DNA from: Bisbaumannia sp015645095
GTDB lineage: Bacteria; Pseudomonadota; Gammaproteobacteria; Pseudomonadales; Halomonadaceae
Direction of reading: 5' to 3'
Length of the DNA stretch: 64,000 nucleotides
NCBI GenBank assembly: GCA_036871055.1
Contig: CP141893.1
Span: 1,798,001-1,862,000, forward strand
Made by a program: the position numbers and the translations under genes. Under the pieces are notes generated by a model. The model had not been told where the DNA came from. It saw only the letters and a list, made by a program, of their open reading frames with translations, and did not search any database. Within the stretch, counting starts at the first letter, position 1; every line of letters begins with the position of its first letter. Shown piece by piece: positions 37,177 to 46,668 of the stretch.

Positions 37177-40100
37177 GCACACTACCCGAACCCGTCAGCC
37201 AACGCTGGCAGCCGCTGCGCTGTGGCCTGGTGGAGATCTTCTACTACGACGAGGAGACTTTCCACTTTCACGACGGCCGCCTGCTGTTGCGCGGCAACAA
37301 CGGCACCGGCAAGTCCAAGGTGATGGCGCTGACCCTGCCGTTCCTGCTGGATGGCCAGCTGCATCCCTCGCGGGTGGAGCCCGACGGCGACAGCGCCAAG
37401 CGCATGGAGTGGAACCTGCTGGTTGGCGAGTACCAGGAGCGCCTGGGCTACACCTGGTTGGAGTTCGGCCGTCGCGGCGAGGCGGGCCCCGAGACCTTCA
37501 CCCTGGGCTGTGGGCTCAAGGCGGTGGCCGGGCGCCCGGTGAAGCCCTGGTTCTTTACCACGCCCCAGCGCATCGGCCGCGACCTGTTCCTGGTAGAGAA
37601 TGGCCGCAGCCTGAGTCGCGACCGGCTGATCCAGGCGCTGGGCAGCCAGGGCCAGTTTCATGAGCGGGCGACGGACTATCGGCGGGCCATCGACGAGGCG
37701 CTCTTCCAGCTCGGTGAGCAGCGCTACACGGCGCTGCTCGATCTGCTGCTGCAGTTGCGCCAGCCTCAGTTGGCCAAGCGTCCCGATCCCGGTCGTCTCT
37801 CCCAGGCGCTCAGCGATGCCCTGGCGCCGCTGGGGCGCAGCGTGGTGAGCGATGTGGCCGAGGCCTATCGTAGCCTGGATACCTACCGCGAGGAGATCCA
37901 GGGCCTGGAGGAGACCGCTCGGGCGGTGGAGGCCTTCCTGGATCACTACCGGCAGTACGCCGGCGTCGCCGTGCGCCGCCGCGCCGAGGTCCTGACTGGC
38001 ACCAACTCAGAGTATGAGCGGGTTCGCCTTCAGTTGGGCCGCGACCGTCAGGCTCATGAGCAGGCGCAGGCCGAGCGTGACGTCCTGGTAGGAGATCGCG
38101 AGACCCTGGAGGGCCGCCAACTCGACCTGGCCGCGCGGCAGCGCGCCCTGGAAGCCAGCGATGCCATGCGTTCGGCGGAGGCGCTGCGTAACGCCGATGA
38201 ACAGGCACACCAGCGTACCCGTTACGCCGAGAATCAGGCGAAGCTGCTGAAGCAGCAGGGGGCGCATCACCAGCGCGCCGAGGCGCGCCTCGCCGAGGCC
38301 GAGCAGGCCCTCGAGGCCAGCAGCTCATCACTGGCGCGGCGGCGTGAGGAGAGCGCCGAGCTGGCCGAGGCGGTCGGCCTGGGCTTGGCTCATCACCGAC
38401 AGCTGGCCGAGTCGCTACCGGAACAATCGCCTGAACTCCCCAACGATACTGACGCCTTGCAGCAGGCGCTGCGCGACCTGCAGCGTCGACGCCAGGAGGG
38501 CGTCGCGCATCTGAACAAGCGGCTCGATGAGGTGGAGCGTGGCGAGCGCCGCTTCCGGCGGGTCGAGCACGAGGCGCGTCGCGAGGAGGAGACCCTGGCG
38601 AGCCGTGAGGAGGAGTTGCAGGAAACGGTGGAGGCCCGTGTCGAGGCCGCCGAGGCCCTGCAGGCGAGCTGGCGTGACCACATCGAGGCCCTGCGCGAGC
38701 TTGCCCCCGAGGATCCGGAGGCGCTGCTCGCCGAGCTGGCCCAGTGGTGCGATCACCTGGGCGGTGACGATCCTGCCCAGGTGGGTCTCTCGGTGGCCCG
38801 CGACGTCCTGCGCGAACGCCTGGGCCAGCAGCGCCATGCGTTGGTTCTGTCTCGCCGGGAGCTCGACGCCGAGCGCGACGAGCTGGAGGAGGAGCGCCGG
38901 CGCCTGGAGGCCGGCGAGGAGAGCGTGCCGCCCGCTCCCTACACCCGCGCCGAGGGCGTCCGGGAAGGGCGCCCCGGCGCCCCGCTCTGGCAACTGGTGG
39001 ATTTCCAGCCGTCCCTCACCGAAGAACATCGTGCCGGGCTGGAGGCGGCCCTGGAGGCCGCCGGCCTGCTCGATGCCTGGGTACTGCCGGAGGGCGAGCT
39101 GCTGGCCCCCGATACCTGGGACACCCTGCTGGCGCCGCTGGCAGGTACCGCATCGCCCGCTCAGGACGCCAGCCTCAGCACCGCACTGCGTGCCGATCCA
39201 CCGGCGAACTCCCCGGTCGCCGGCGAAGTGGTCGACCGGCTGCTGACCGGTATCGGCCTGGGGGAGTCAGAGGCCTTTGCCTGGGTCAGCGCCGAGGGGG
39301 CCTGGCAGCTGGGCCAGCTCCACGGCCGCTGGGGCAAGACGGCGGCGGTGTATATCGGTCATGCGGCGCGTGAGGACGCCCGGCAGCGGCGGCTGGCGGA
39401 GATCCGCCAGTCGCTGGACGCACTCGCACGCCAGGCCGCCGATATTGAGGCGAAGCTCGAAGCGCTGCAGACGCACCTCAGCGCTGCCGAGCAGGAGTGG
39501 CAGCGACGCCCCGGCGCCCAGGCGCTGCGCGATGCTCATGCCAATGAGGCGGCGGCTCGCCGTGCCCGCGACACCCAGGTCGATCGCCTGGAGCAGGCCC
39601 GCGAGGCGCTGGAAGAGGCCCGGGGTGTCCTCGAGTCGCTGCGCGGCGAGCTCTATCAGGCCGCCGAGGATCTGCGTCTGCCCGCGGAGCGCGAGGCGCT
39701 CTCCTGTATACAGACGGCATTGGATGACTATCGGCTGGCTATCGCCGAGCTGGTACAGGCGGTCAAGGCGTATCAGGGGGCGCGGCGACGCCACGCCGAA
39801 CAGCAGGACGAGGCCAGGCTGGCAGCGGAAGCCCTTCAGCAGGCGGAGTGGGATCACGCCGAGGCCACGGAGCAGGCCCGCGAGGCCGTGGTGCGCAGGG
39901 ATACCCTGCGCGAGACCATGGGCGCCGAGGTTCAGGAGCTGGAACGGCAGCTGGAGGCGATTCAGCAGGAGGGTGAGGCGCTGGGTCGTGAGCGGCGCGA
40001 ACTGGCCACACGCTACGAAGCGCTGCTCGGCGAGGTGGCGCGCCTGGCCGAGAAGGTAGCCTACGGCAAGCAGCATCTGGCCGAGTTGGATCACCGCCGT

Positions 40101-41315
40101 GGCGAGGCCATCGAGGCCTTTCGCCTGCTGGTGGATGAGGAGCTGCTGCGCGTCGCCGCCCCCGATACGTTCTCCGATATCGCGCCGCCCGCCTCCTGGG
40201 CGCCGGACCCGGCGGTGCGCCTGGCACGCTCGGCCGCCCAGGCCACGACGGGATTGAGCGCGGATGATGACAGCTGGCATCGTCACCAGGGCAATCTGCA
40301 CGAGCACATCAAGCACCTCACCGACGTGCTCTCCCGTGGCGGGCATGACTGTCCGGTGGAGGCCCGCGACGACCTGCTGCTGGTGCGCATCGTCTTCCAG
40401 GGGCGGCGCCAGGATCCCGATGCCCTGGAACGGCAGCTGGCCGATGAGATCGCCCAGCGGCAGGCGTTGCTCAACGCCAGTGAGCGGGAGCTGCTGGAGA
40501 ACTATCTGATCGACGAGGTGGCCAGCCATATCCAGGAGCGTATCACCGCCACCGAGCGTGACGTGGCCACCATGAACCGCGAGCTCGAGCAGCGCCCCAC
40601 CAGTACCGGCATGCGGCTGCGCATTCGTTGGCAGCCGCTGGCGGAGGGGGAGAGCGCCGGCGGGCTGACGGCCCCCGCGGGGCTCGCCGATGTCTGCCAA
40701 CGGTTGCGTCGCCAGGCGCTGGACGCCTGGTCAGCGGATGATCGACAGGTCGTGGGCGACTTCCTGCGCCGGCGTATCGAAGAGGCCCGGGCCAGCGACG
40801 AGGTCGGTGCCCTGCAGGAGATCCTCGAGCGCGCCCTGGATTATCGCTTCTGGCATCGCTTCGTGATCGATCGCCATCAGAACGGCCAGTGGCGTCCGGC
40901 CTACGGGCCGGCCTCCGGCGGCGAACGCGCCCTGGTGATCACCCTGCCGCTGTTCGCCGCCGCTGCCAGCCACTACAGCAGTGCCCACCCCCAGGCACCC
41001 CGCCTGGTGATGCTCGACGAGGTGTTCGCCGGCATCGACGACGATGCCCGCGCCAAGAGCATGGGCCTGCTCGCCCAATTCGACCTGGACGCCATCATGA
41101 CCTCGGAGCGTGAGTGGGGCTGCTATCCCGACGTGCCCGGCCTGGCCATCGCCCAACTGGTGCGCCGTGAGGGCGTGGATGCGGTCCATGTCACCCGCTG
41201 GAAGTGGGACGGTTTACGACGCCAGCGTGACGAGACGCCGGTCTCCCAGGTGCGCGAGTCGGTCACCCAGGCGGCTGAGGCGCCGCTACAGGGTGACATG
41301 GATAGCCTGTTCTAG
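37173..41315 (+). CDS. jetC: Wadjet type II JetC (TIGR02680, SMC/MukB-like ATPase)
   Basis: JetC is the SMC motor that extrudes DNA loops. The 1380-residue protein has an N-terminal Walker A GNNGTGKS (residues 41-48), a long coiled-coil (about residues 260-620, Glu/Arg/Ala-rich heptads), a central hinge-like region near residues 600-760, a second coiled-coil to about 1010, and the C-terminal head with signature SGGER (1248-1252) and Walker B VMLDEVFAGID (Asp1282, Glu1283). All ATPase elements are intact. It overlaps jetB by 4 bp; the jetD ribosome site overlaps its stop. Confidence 0.93.
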   Translation: MSTLPEPVSQRWQPLRCGLVEIFYYDEETFHFHDGRLLLRGNNGTGKSKVMALTLPFLLDGQLHPSRVEPDGDSAKRMEWNLLVGEYQERLGYTWLEFGRRGEAGPETFTLGCGLKAVAGRPVKPWFFTTPQRIGRDLFLVENGRSLSRDRLIQALGSQGQFHERATDYRRAIDEALFQLGEQRYTALLDLLLQLRQPQLAKRPDPGRLSQALSDALAPLGRSVVSDVAEAYRSLDTYREEIQGLEETARAVEAFLDHYRQYAGVAVRRRAEVLTGTNSEYERVRLQLGRDRQAHEQAQAERDVLVGDRETLEGRQLDLAARQRALEASDAMRSAEALRNADEQAHQRTRYAENQAKLLKQQGAHHQRAEARLAEAEQALEASSSSLARRREESAELAEAVGLGLAHHRQLAESLPEQSPELPNDTDALQQALRDLQRRRQEGVAHLNKRLDEVERGERRFRRVEHEARREEETLASREEELQETVEARVEAAEALQASWRDHIEALRELAPEDPEALLAELAQWCDHLGGDDPAQVGLSVARDVLRERLGQQRHALVLSRRELDAERDELEEERRRLEAGEESVPPAPYTRAEGVREGRPGAPLWQLVDFQPSLTEEHRAGLEAALEAAGLLDAWVLPEGELLAPDTWDTLLAPLAGTASPAQDASLSTALRADPPANSPVAGEVVDRLLTGIGLGESEAFAWVSAEGAWQLGQLHGRWGKTAAVYIGHAAREDARQRRLAEIRQSLDALARQAADIEAKLEALQTHLSAAEQEWQRRPGAQALRDAHANEAAARRARDTQVDRLEQAREALEEARGVLESLRGELYQAAEDLRLPAEREALSCIQTALDDYRLAIAELVQAVKAYQGARRRHAEQQDEARLAAEALQQAEWDHAEATEQAREAVVRRDTLRETMGAEVQELERQLEAIQQEGEALGRERRELATRYEALLGEVARLAEKVAYGKQHLAELDHRRGEAIEAFRLLVDEELLRVAAPDTFSDIAPPASWAPDPAVRLARSAAQATTGLSADDDSWHRHQGNLHEHIKHLTDVLSRGGHDCPVEARDDLLLVRIVFQGRRQDPDALERQLADEIAQRQALLNASERELLENYLIDEVASHIQERITATERDVATMNRELEQRPTSTGMRLRIRWQPLAEGESAGGLTAPAGLADVCQRLRRQALDAWSADDRQVVGDFLRRRIEEARASDEVGALQEILERALDYRFWHRFVIDRHQNGQWRPAYGPASGGERALVITLPLFAAAASHYSSAHPQAPRLVMLDEVFAGIDDDARAKSMGLLAQFDLDAIMTSEREWGCYPDVPGLAIAQLVRREGVDAVHVTRWKWDGLRRQRDETPVSQVRESVTQAAEAPLQGDMDSLF

Positions 41316-41325
41316 GAGCGTGAGA

Positions 41326-42573
41326 GTGGTGGATAAGGTTGACGCGCCTCGCCTGCAGCGCCTGCTGGGTGGCCCGGAGCTGGCCGGGTTGCGGAGGCGC
41401 CTGGCACGCAAGTTGCTGCGTGACGGTGGGGGACGACTGACCCTGCGCCAGGCCAGCGACGTCGAACGAGACGCCGTGCAACGGCTGACCGGGCGTCCTC
41501 CTCGCCAGGGGAAGTCGCTCTCCATCGACCTCGAGGCCATGACTCTTGCCCTGACCCGTGCCGGCGTGGCTCCCAGCCTGCATGCCGCCCTGGAGGCCCT
41601 GGATGGCCCGCTGGTCGATAAGCGTGTCGAACGCGAGGCCGACCGCCGCCGCTGGACGGCACTGGTAGCGGAGCACCGCGACCGGGCCGAGCGTCTGGGC
41701 CTCGGTGACTGGCTGGATGCCCTGCAGGCCGACGGCCTGCTCAAGCGCCTGGCGGGTCGCCATGAGCGGCGTGGCCGGGCGCTGCTGGAACAGGCCCTGG
41801 GCGTCATGGAGCGACTGCCCGTCCAGGGCATGACCCTGAGTGCCCTGGCGGCCGAGTGCCTGGGCGATGCCCATGCCTTGGATACCGGCCAGCCGGTGGC
41901 CGCCCTGGTGCGTCGTGCCCTGGCTCGCCACTGGCGCGGTGGGGTGGCGCTTGCCGATCCCGACGAGCGCAGTGTCTGGGCGCATGCCGGGGTGCTGGTA
42001 GGCGGCGACATCACCAGCGCCGTGCTGACCTATCGGCTGCCTACGAGGGGGCGCCAGCCCCTGGACGAGGCGCTGGCGTGGCATCACCGGGCTGCCGAGC
42101 CGACCTGGTTGACGTTGCGGCAGCTGCTGCGCCACCCACCGGGGTGGGACTGCGCCGGTCGGGATGTCTTCGTCTGCGAGAATCCCGCCGTACTGGCCGA
42201 AGCCGCCGAGCGCCTGGGGACATCCGGGGCGCCGCTGGTGTCCACCTGGGGGCGCCCCGGCGCAGCCGTGCTCACGCTGCTGGAACAGCTCGAGGCCGCG
42301 GGGGCCGTGTTGCACTACCATGGCGACTTCGACTGGCCCGGTATCGGCATCGCCAATGCCCTTATGACTCGCTTCGCCGTGCGCCCCTGGCGCATGAGCG
42401 CCGCCGACCTGGCCGCTTGTGGGCACCTCGCCGGCAAGCCCCTGGAAGGGCGCCCCCTGGATGCCCACTGGGACCCCGGGTTACGCGGTGTGCTGGAGAG
42501 GCGCGGTGCCGCGGTGCACGAAGAGCAACTGATCGATTCGTTGCTCGATGACCTGCACCGCGCTTCGGGTTGA
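41326..42573 (+). CDS. jetD: Wadjet type II JetD (DUF3323 + DUF2399, Toprim nuclease)
   Basis: JetD is the Toprim endonuclease that cuts the plasmid after the JetABC complex reels it in. The 415-residue product has an N-terminal DUF3323-like region and a C-terminal DUF2399/Toprim domain with Glu285 (VFVCENP) and the DxD motif Asp334/Asp336 (YHGDFDWPG), the metal-binding set. The GTG at 41326 was chosen because AGGAG (41314-41318) lies 7 bp upstream; GTGs at 41320 and 41329 are neighbours. It ends the operon, convergent with the DUF1853 gene 24 bp away. Confidence 0.9.
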   Translation: MVDKVDAPRLQRLLGGPELAGLRRRLARKLLRDGGGRLTLRQASDVERDAVQRLTGRPPRQGKSLSIDLEAMTLALTRAGVAPSLHAALEALDGPLVDKRVEREADRRRWTALVAEHRDRAERLGLGDWLDALQADGLLKRLAGRHERRGRALLEQALGVMERLPVQGMTLSALAAECLGDAHALDTGQPVAALVRRALARHWRGGVALADPDERSVWAHAGVLVGGDITSAVLTYRLPTRGRQPLDEALAWHHRAAEPTWLTLRQLLRHPPGWDCAGRDVFVCENPAVLAEAAERLGTSGAPLVSTWGRPGAAVLTLLEQLEAAGAVLHYHGDFDWPGIGIANALMTRFAVRPWRMSAADLAACGHLAGKPLEGRPLDAHWDPGLRGVLERRGAAVHEEQLIDSLLDDLHRASG

Positions 42574-42597
42574 CGCTTGGTCGGCGCCGGGCGAAGG

Positions 42598-43593
42598 TCA
42601 AGGAGGAAAGGGCGGCAGGGGCAGCTTGCGGGGCCAGTCGTCGCCAACGATAAAGAGCCGCTGCCAGGCCCCTTGATGATAGAGCGCCAGAGGCTGAGGC
42701 ATCACCGCCGGACGGGCGAAATGCGCGGCCAGGTGGGGCTGTATCGTGGCCAGGGGCACCAGCTGGTCCGGGTCGGGCAGGGCCATCCAGTGGGGCTTGT
42801 GCAGTCGCGAGGCCAGCGCCCCCGACGGCAGGGTGTCGCGCAGCGTCGGCCACTCCCGCCAGGGCAGCCAGAGGCCGCACAGGTGCGTGGGGCTGGCCTC
42901 CCGGGGTGGCGGCAGTGAATCACGCCACGGATAGAAGAGCACCCCGGGCATGGCCAGGCGCTGTTCGAGGTCGCCGGTCGCCGCGCCGAGCAGAGGCGCC
43001 AGGGCCTCCCGGGCCTCGGAGCGTTGCGCCATGGGAAGTTGATGGCGAACCAGGTGCTCGCGCTTGTTGGCCAGGCTATCCACACAGCCCGGTCCCACCC
43101 AGCGCCCCTGATGGGTCTGGGGGCCGGGGCCCTCGGGCAGGCCCAGGTAGAACTTGATCGCCACCTCCAGATGGACCGGCCTGGGATCGTCCCGGCGGCG
43201 ATAGAGCAGGTCCAGCTCGCCCAGGGTGCGTCCCTGACGATGGATCGCCAGGTTATGGGCCAGCAGTTCGGTGTTCGGGGCCCGGGCCAGCAGGAATTGC
43301 CAGAGGCGCTCATGATAGAGGCCCAGGCGCAGGCCCCGGGGATCGCCCAGGGCGGCCTCCAGGGCGCCGGGCTCGGCTTCCCAGCCCTCCAGCCAGGCGA
43401 CTAGTCGGTCGGGGGCGTCCAGGCCGAGCTCCTCGAGGCTGGGGCGCCCGGGACGGGTCGCGCCGGGGGTTTCGCTCAGGGCGAGCAGGTCCGGGGCCAG
43501 GCAGAGCCAGGCCAGGTCGCGTACCAGGGGGTGCCGGTAGTGGCCGGCCAGGGCCATGGCATCCCGTTGATCCAGGGTCTGACAGGGTTTCAT
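42598..43593 (-). CDS. DUF1853 family protein
   Basis: The 331-residue product matches DUF1853: HYRHPLVRDLAWLCLAPDLL near the N-terminus, WQFLLARAPNTELLAHNLAIHRQGRTLGELDLLYRRRD, and HLEVAIKFYLGLP, which has the E-x-K spacing of PD-(D/E)xK-like nucleases (TLGELDLL...HLEVAIKF). Function is unknown; the nuclease fold is only suggested by the motif. ATG 43593 has AAGGAAA just upstream; an earlier in-frame ATG at 43617 precedes that site. It is divergent from the osmoprotectant operon. Confidence 0.8.
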   Translation of the reverse strand: MKPCQTLDQRDAMALAGHYRHPLVRDLAWLCLAPDLLALSETPGATRPGRPSLEELGLDAPDRLVAWLEGWEAEPGALEAALGDPRGLRLGLYHERLWQFLLARAPNTELLAHNLAIHRQGRTLGELDLLYRRRDDPRPVHLEVAIKFYLGLPEGPGPQTHQGRWVGPGCVDSLANKREHLVRHQLPMAQRSEAREALAPLLGAATGDLEQRLAMPGVLFYPWRDSLPPPREASPTHLCGLWLPWREWPTLRDTLPSGALASRLHKPHWMALPDPDQLVPLATIQPHLAAHFARPAVMPQPLALYHQGAWQRLFIVGDDWPRKLPLPPFPP

Positions 43594-43640
43594 CGTTTCC
43601 TTATACTGGAATGACATTTGCCCTGCACGGAAATCGCGCC

Positions 43641-44543
43641 ATGAACAAGCCGCTGATCGGACTCGTCACCCTCGCCACCCTGCTGGGGGCGAGTCTCGCC
43701 CAGGCCCAGGTCGTCGTCTCCTCCAAGATCGATACCGAGGGCTCGGTACTCGGCGAGATGATCGCCCAGACCCTGGAGAATGGCGGGGTCGAGGTGCAGC
43801 GCCGCCTGCAGCTGGGCGGCACCAGCATCGTGCGCGAGGCGATTCGTGCCGGCGAGATCGATATCTATCCCGAGTACACCGGCAATGGCGCCTTCTTCTT
43901 CGACATGGCCGACAGCCCGGTGTGGAAGGACGCCGAGGCGGCTTACGAGACGGTGCGCGAGCGCGACCGCCAGGCCAACGACCTGGTGTGGCTCGCCCCG
44001 GCCTCGGCCAACAACACCTGGGCGATCAGCGTGCGCGGCGACCTGGCCCGGGAGGCGGGCCTGACCACCCTCGAGGAGCTGGCGGACTACCTGGCCGAGG
44101 GCGGGAACTTCATCTTCGCCGGCAGCGCCGAGTTCGTGGAGTCGGAGGCGGCCCTGCCGGCCTTCCAGGCCGCCTACGGTTTCACCCTCGACTCCGACCA
44201 ACTGGTGGTGCTCTCCGGCGGCAATACCGCCGCCACCATGCGCGCCGCCGCGCTCGGCACCAACGGTGTTAATGCGGCCATGACCTATGGCACCGATGGT
44301 GGCCTCCAGGCCCTGGACCTGGTGGTACTGGAGGACACCCTGGGGGTGCAGCCGGTCTACCAGCCGGCGCCGGTGGTGCGCGCCGAGGTGCTGGCGAACC
44401 ATCCCGAGATCGAGACCCTGTTGGGGCCGGTCTTCGAGGCCCTGGATCTCGAGACCCTGCAACGCCTCAATGGCGAGGTGGCGGTCAATGGCGCCGATCC
44501 GGCCGCCGTGGCCGGTGACTTCCTGGACGGCCTCGCCGACTAA
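43641..44543 (+). CDS. yehZ: osmoprotectant ABC transporter, substrate-binding protein (YehZ/OsmF-type)
   Basis: The 300-residue periplasmic protein has a signal peptide (MNKPLIGLVTLATLLGASLAQA, cleavage near residue 23) and the OpuAC/ProX-like fold: VVVSSKIDTEGSVLGEMIAQTLE, LGGTSIVREAIRAGEIDIYPEYTGNG, and TYGTDGGLQALDLVVLEDT. In E. coli and Salmonella this family binds glycine betaine-type osmolytes. It heads a four-gene operon in the exact yehZ-yehY-yehX-yehW order. ATG 43641 is preferred over an upstream in-frame start because it yields the signal peptide. Confidence 0.9.
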   Translation: MNKPLIGLVTLATLLGASLAQAQVVVSSKIDTEGSVLGEMIAQTLENGGVEVQRRLQLGGTSIVREAIRAGEIDIYPEYTGNGAFFFDMADSPVWKDAEAAYETVRERDRQANDLVWLAPASANNTWAISVRGDLAREAGLTTLEELADYLAEGGNFIFAGSAEFVESEAALPAFQAAYGFTLDSDQLVVLSGGNTAATMRAAALGTNGVNAAMTYGTDGGLQALDLVVLEDTLGVQPVYQPAPVVRAEVLANHPEIETLLGPVFEALDLETLQRLNGEVAVNGADPAAVAGDFLDGLAD

Positions 44544-44551
44544 GCGGCCTG

Positions 44552-45718
44552 GTGGTGCAGAGTCCCTCCGCGAGGCCCAACCGGGTCCTGCTGGTGCTTG
44601 GCCTGGCCCTGGTGGCGGCGCTGCTGGGCCTCGACCTGGCCAGCGTGGCTCCCAACCGTATCCTGCCCGGGGAAGGCGTCAGCCTCTGGGTCTGGCTGGG
44701 TCCCGGCTCGGCGCTGGTCTGGGCCTTCCCGTTGCTATTGATGGCGCTCGCCTGGCGAGGCACGCCGCGAGCCCTGCACCTGTCCCGGGGCCTGGTGGTG
44801 GTGGCCCTGGCGTCGTTGCCCTGGGTCCTGGCCGCCTTTGCGGCGAGTCGAGTGCCGGACGCCTTGCCCCAGGCCCGGGTGACCCTGGGCGCCGGCTTCT
44901 GGAGCCTGCTCTTCGTGCTGCTGATGATCTGGGTGGAGCTGCAGGCGCGGCTGAAGGGCGCGACCTGGCTGCTCCTGTTGCCCCTGCTCTCGCTAGCCCT
45001 GGCCCTGGTCGGGGGGCACCTGGAGAGCCTGGCGCTGATGCGCGAGTACGCCAGCCGCAGCGGCGCCTTCCACGAGGCGGTTCGTTACCACCTGCTTCTG
45101 GTCTCGGCGGCGGTGGGCCTGAGCCTGCTGCTGGCCTTCACCCTGGCCCTGGCCATGCGCCGCTTCCCGAGCCTGCGGCGCGGTGGCTTCGCCCTGCTCA
45201 GCCTGATCCAGACCATTCCCAGCCTGGCCCTCTTCGGCCTGTTGCTGGCGCCCCTGGCCTGGCTCGCCGCCCGTTATGCCTGGCTCGGTGAGCTCGGCGT
45301 GCAGGGCATCGGCTGGGCACCGGCGCTGATCGCCCTGGTGGGCTATAGCCTGCTGCCCATGACCCGCAACAGCGTGGTGGCCCTCGACGGGGTGGATCCT
45401 CGCGTCGTCGAGGCGGCCCGGGGCATGGGCATGAGCCCGGGCCAGGTCTTCTGGCGGGTACGCCTGCCACTCGCCGCCCCGGTGATCCTCGAGGGCATTC
45501 GCATCACCACCGTCCAGGCGGTGGGGCTGGCCGCCGTGGCCGCCTTGATCGGTGCCGGTGGCCTGGGCACCTTTATCTTCCAGGGGCTGGGCCAGGCCGC
45601 CATGGACCTGGTGCTGCTGGGGGCCTTGCCGATTCTGGCCCTGGCGGTGGCCGCCGATGGCCTGCTCAGTGCCCTGGCGCGACTTACCGCTTCTCAATCC
45701 AGCCGGGAGGCCCGATGA
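44552..45718 (+). CDS. yehY: osmoprotectant ABC transporter permease (YehY-type, long)
   Basis: The 388-residue inner-membrane permease is long, as is E. coli YehY. The N-terminal half holds about five hydrophobic spans; the C-terminal half is the ABC permease core with the EAA loop VEAARGMGMSPGQVFWRVRLPLAAP, which contacts the ATPase. Translation starts at GTG 44552 (or 44555), 8-11 bp after the yehZ-like stop, with a weak ribosome site. It overlaps the ATPase start by 4 bp. Confidence 0.9.
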   Translation: MVQSPSARPNRVLLVLGLALVAALLGLDLASVAPNRILPGEGVSLWVWLGPGSALVWAFPLLLMALAWRGTPRALHLSRGLVVVALASLPWVLAAFAASRVPDALPQARVTLGAGFWSLLFVLLMIWVELQARLKGATWLLLLPLLSLALALVGGHLESLALMREYASRSGAFHEAVRYHLLLVSAAVGLSLLLAFTLALAMRRFPSLRRGGFALLSLIQTIPSLALFGLLLAPLAWLAARYAWLGELGVQGIGWAPALIALVGYSLLPMTRNSVVALDGVDPRVVEAARGMGMSPGQVFWRVRLPLAAPVILEGIRITTVQAVGLAAVAALIGAGGLGTFIFQGLGQAAMDLVLLGALPILALAVAADGLLSALARLTASQSSREAR

Positions 45719-46668
45719 CCGAGACGCCCCGTATCGCCCTCAAGGGTGTCACCAAACGCTTCGGTGCCGAGACCGCCGTGGACGCCATCTCCCTGAACAT
45801 CGCCGCGGGGGAGTTCTGCGTGCTGGTGGGGACCTCCGGTTGTGGCAAGTCCACGACCCTGCGCATGATCAACCGGCTGATCGAGCACAGCGACGGCGAG
45901 ATCCATATCGACGGCCAACCGATCCGCGAGATCGACCCCCAGCGGCTGCGTCGGCGCATCGGCTACGCCATCCAGAGCACCGGGCTTTTCCCCCATTGGA
46001 CGGTGGCGCGCAATATCGCCCTGGTGCCGGGGTTACTGAAGTGGCCCCGGGCCCGCACCCTGGAGCGGGTCGAGGAACTGATGACCCTGCTGGGGCTGGC
46101 GCCTTCGGAGTTCGCCGACAAGTACCCGGCCCAGCTCTCCGGCGGCCAGGCCCAGCGGGTGGGGGTAGCCCGGGCCCTGGCCGCCGACCCGGAGATCCTG
46201 CTGATGGACGAGCCCTTCGGGGCCCTGGACCCCATCACCCGGGAGAGCCTCCAGGAGGAGTTGCGGCGCCTGCAGGGGCGAATCCGCAAGACCATCGTCT
46301 TCGTGACCCATGACATGGACGAGGCCCTGAAGCTGGCCGACCGCCTGGTGGTGATGCGCGCTGGGCGCATCGTCCAGCAGGGTAGCCCGGCCGAGCTGCT
46401 GGCGGCACCGGCGGATGAGTTCGTGGCCTCGCTGCTGGGGGGGCGTGATCGTGGTCTCAAGCGCGCCGCCCTGACCCCGGTGGCACGGCTGATGCGCCCC
46501 GTCGATGCTCGCCTGCCGATGGAGCCCGCCGTCGCTCCCGACGAGGACCTGCGCCTGGCCCTGTCGGTGATGCTCTGGCATCGGGTCGAGACCCTGGCGG
46601 TGGTGGATGGCGAGGGACGGGCCTGCGGCAGCCTGCACCTGAGTGACCTGATGGGGGGCGGCATATGA
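45715..46668 (+). CDS. yehX: osmoprotectant ABC transporter ATP-binding protein (YehX-type)
   Basis: The 317-residue ATPase has Walker A GTSGCGKST, the Q-loop AIQSTGLFPHWTV, signature LSGGQAQRV, Walker B ILLMDEPFGALD and switch His in VTHDMDEAL. After residue about 240 it carries a short CBS-like regulatory tail (MLWHRVETLAVVDGEGRACGSLHLSDLM), which in OpuA-type systems senses ionic strength; it looks like a single half-unit. It overlaps both flanking permease genes (ATGA at each junction). Confidence 0.92.
   Translation: MTETPRIALKGVTKRFGAETAVDAISLNIAAGEFCVLVGTSGCGKSTTLRMINRLIEHSDGEIHIDGQPIREIDPQRLRRRIGYAIQSTGLFPHWTVARNIALVPGLLKWPRARTLERVEELMTLLGLAPSEFADKYPAQLSGGQAQRVGVARALAADPEILLMDEPFGALDPITRESLQEELRRLQGRIRKTIVFVTHDMDEALKLADRLVVMRAGRIVQQGSPAELLAAPADEFVASLLGGRDRGLKRAALTPVARLMRPVDARLPMEPAVAPDEDLRLALSVMLWHRVETLAVVDGEGRACGSLHLSDLMGGGI

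Noticed and set aside
34370..41315. jetABC as the housekeeping MukFEB condensin
   Set aside because: Gene order and families (DUF2397, DUF2398, TIGR02680) and the following Toprim gene identify Wadjet type II; MukFEB has no JetD and different sequences.
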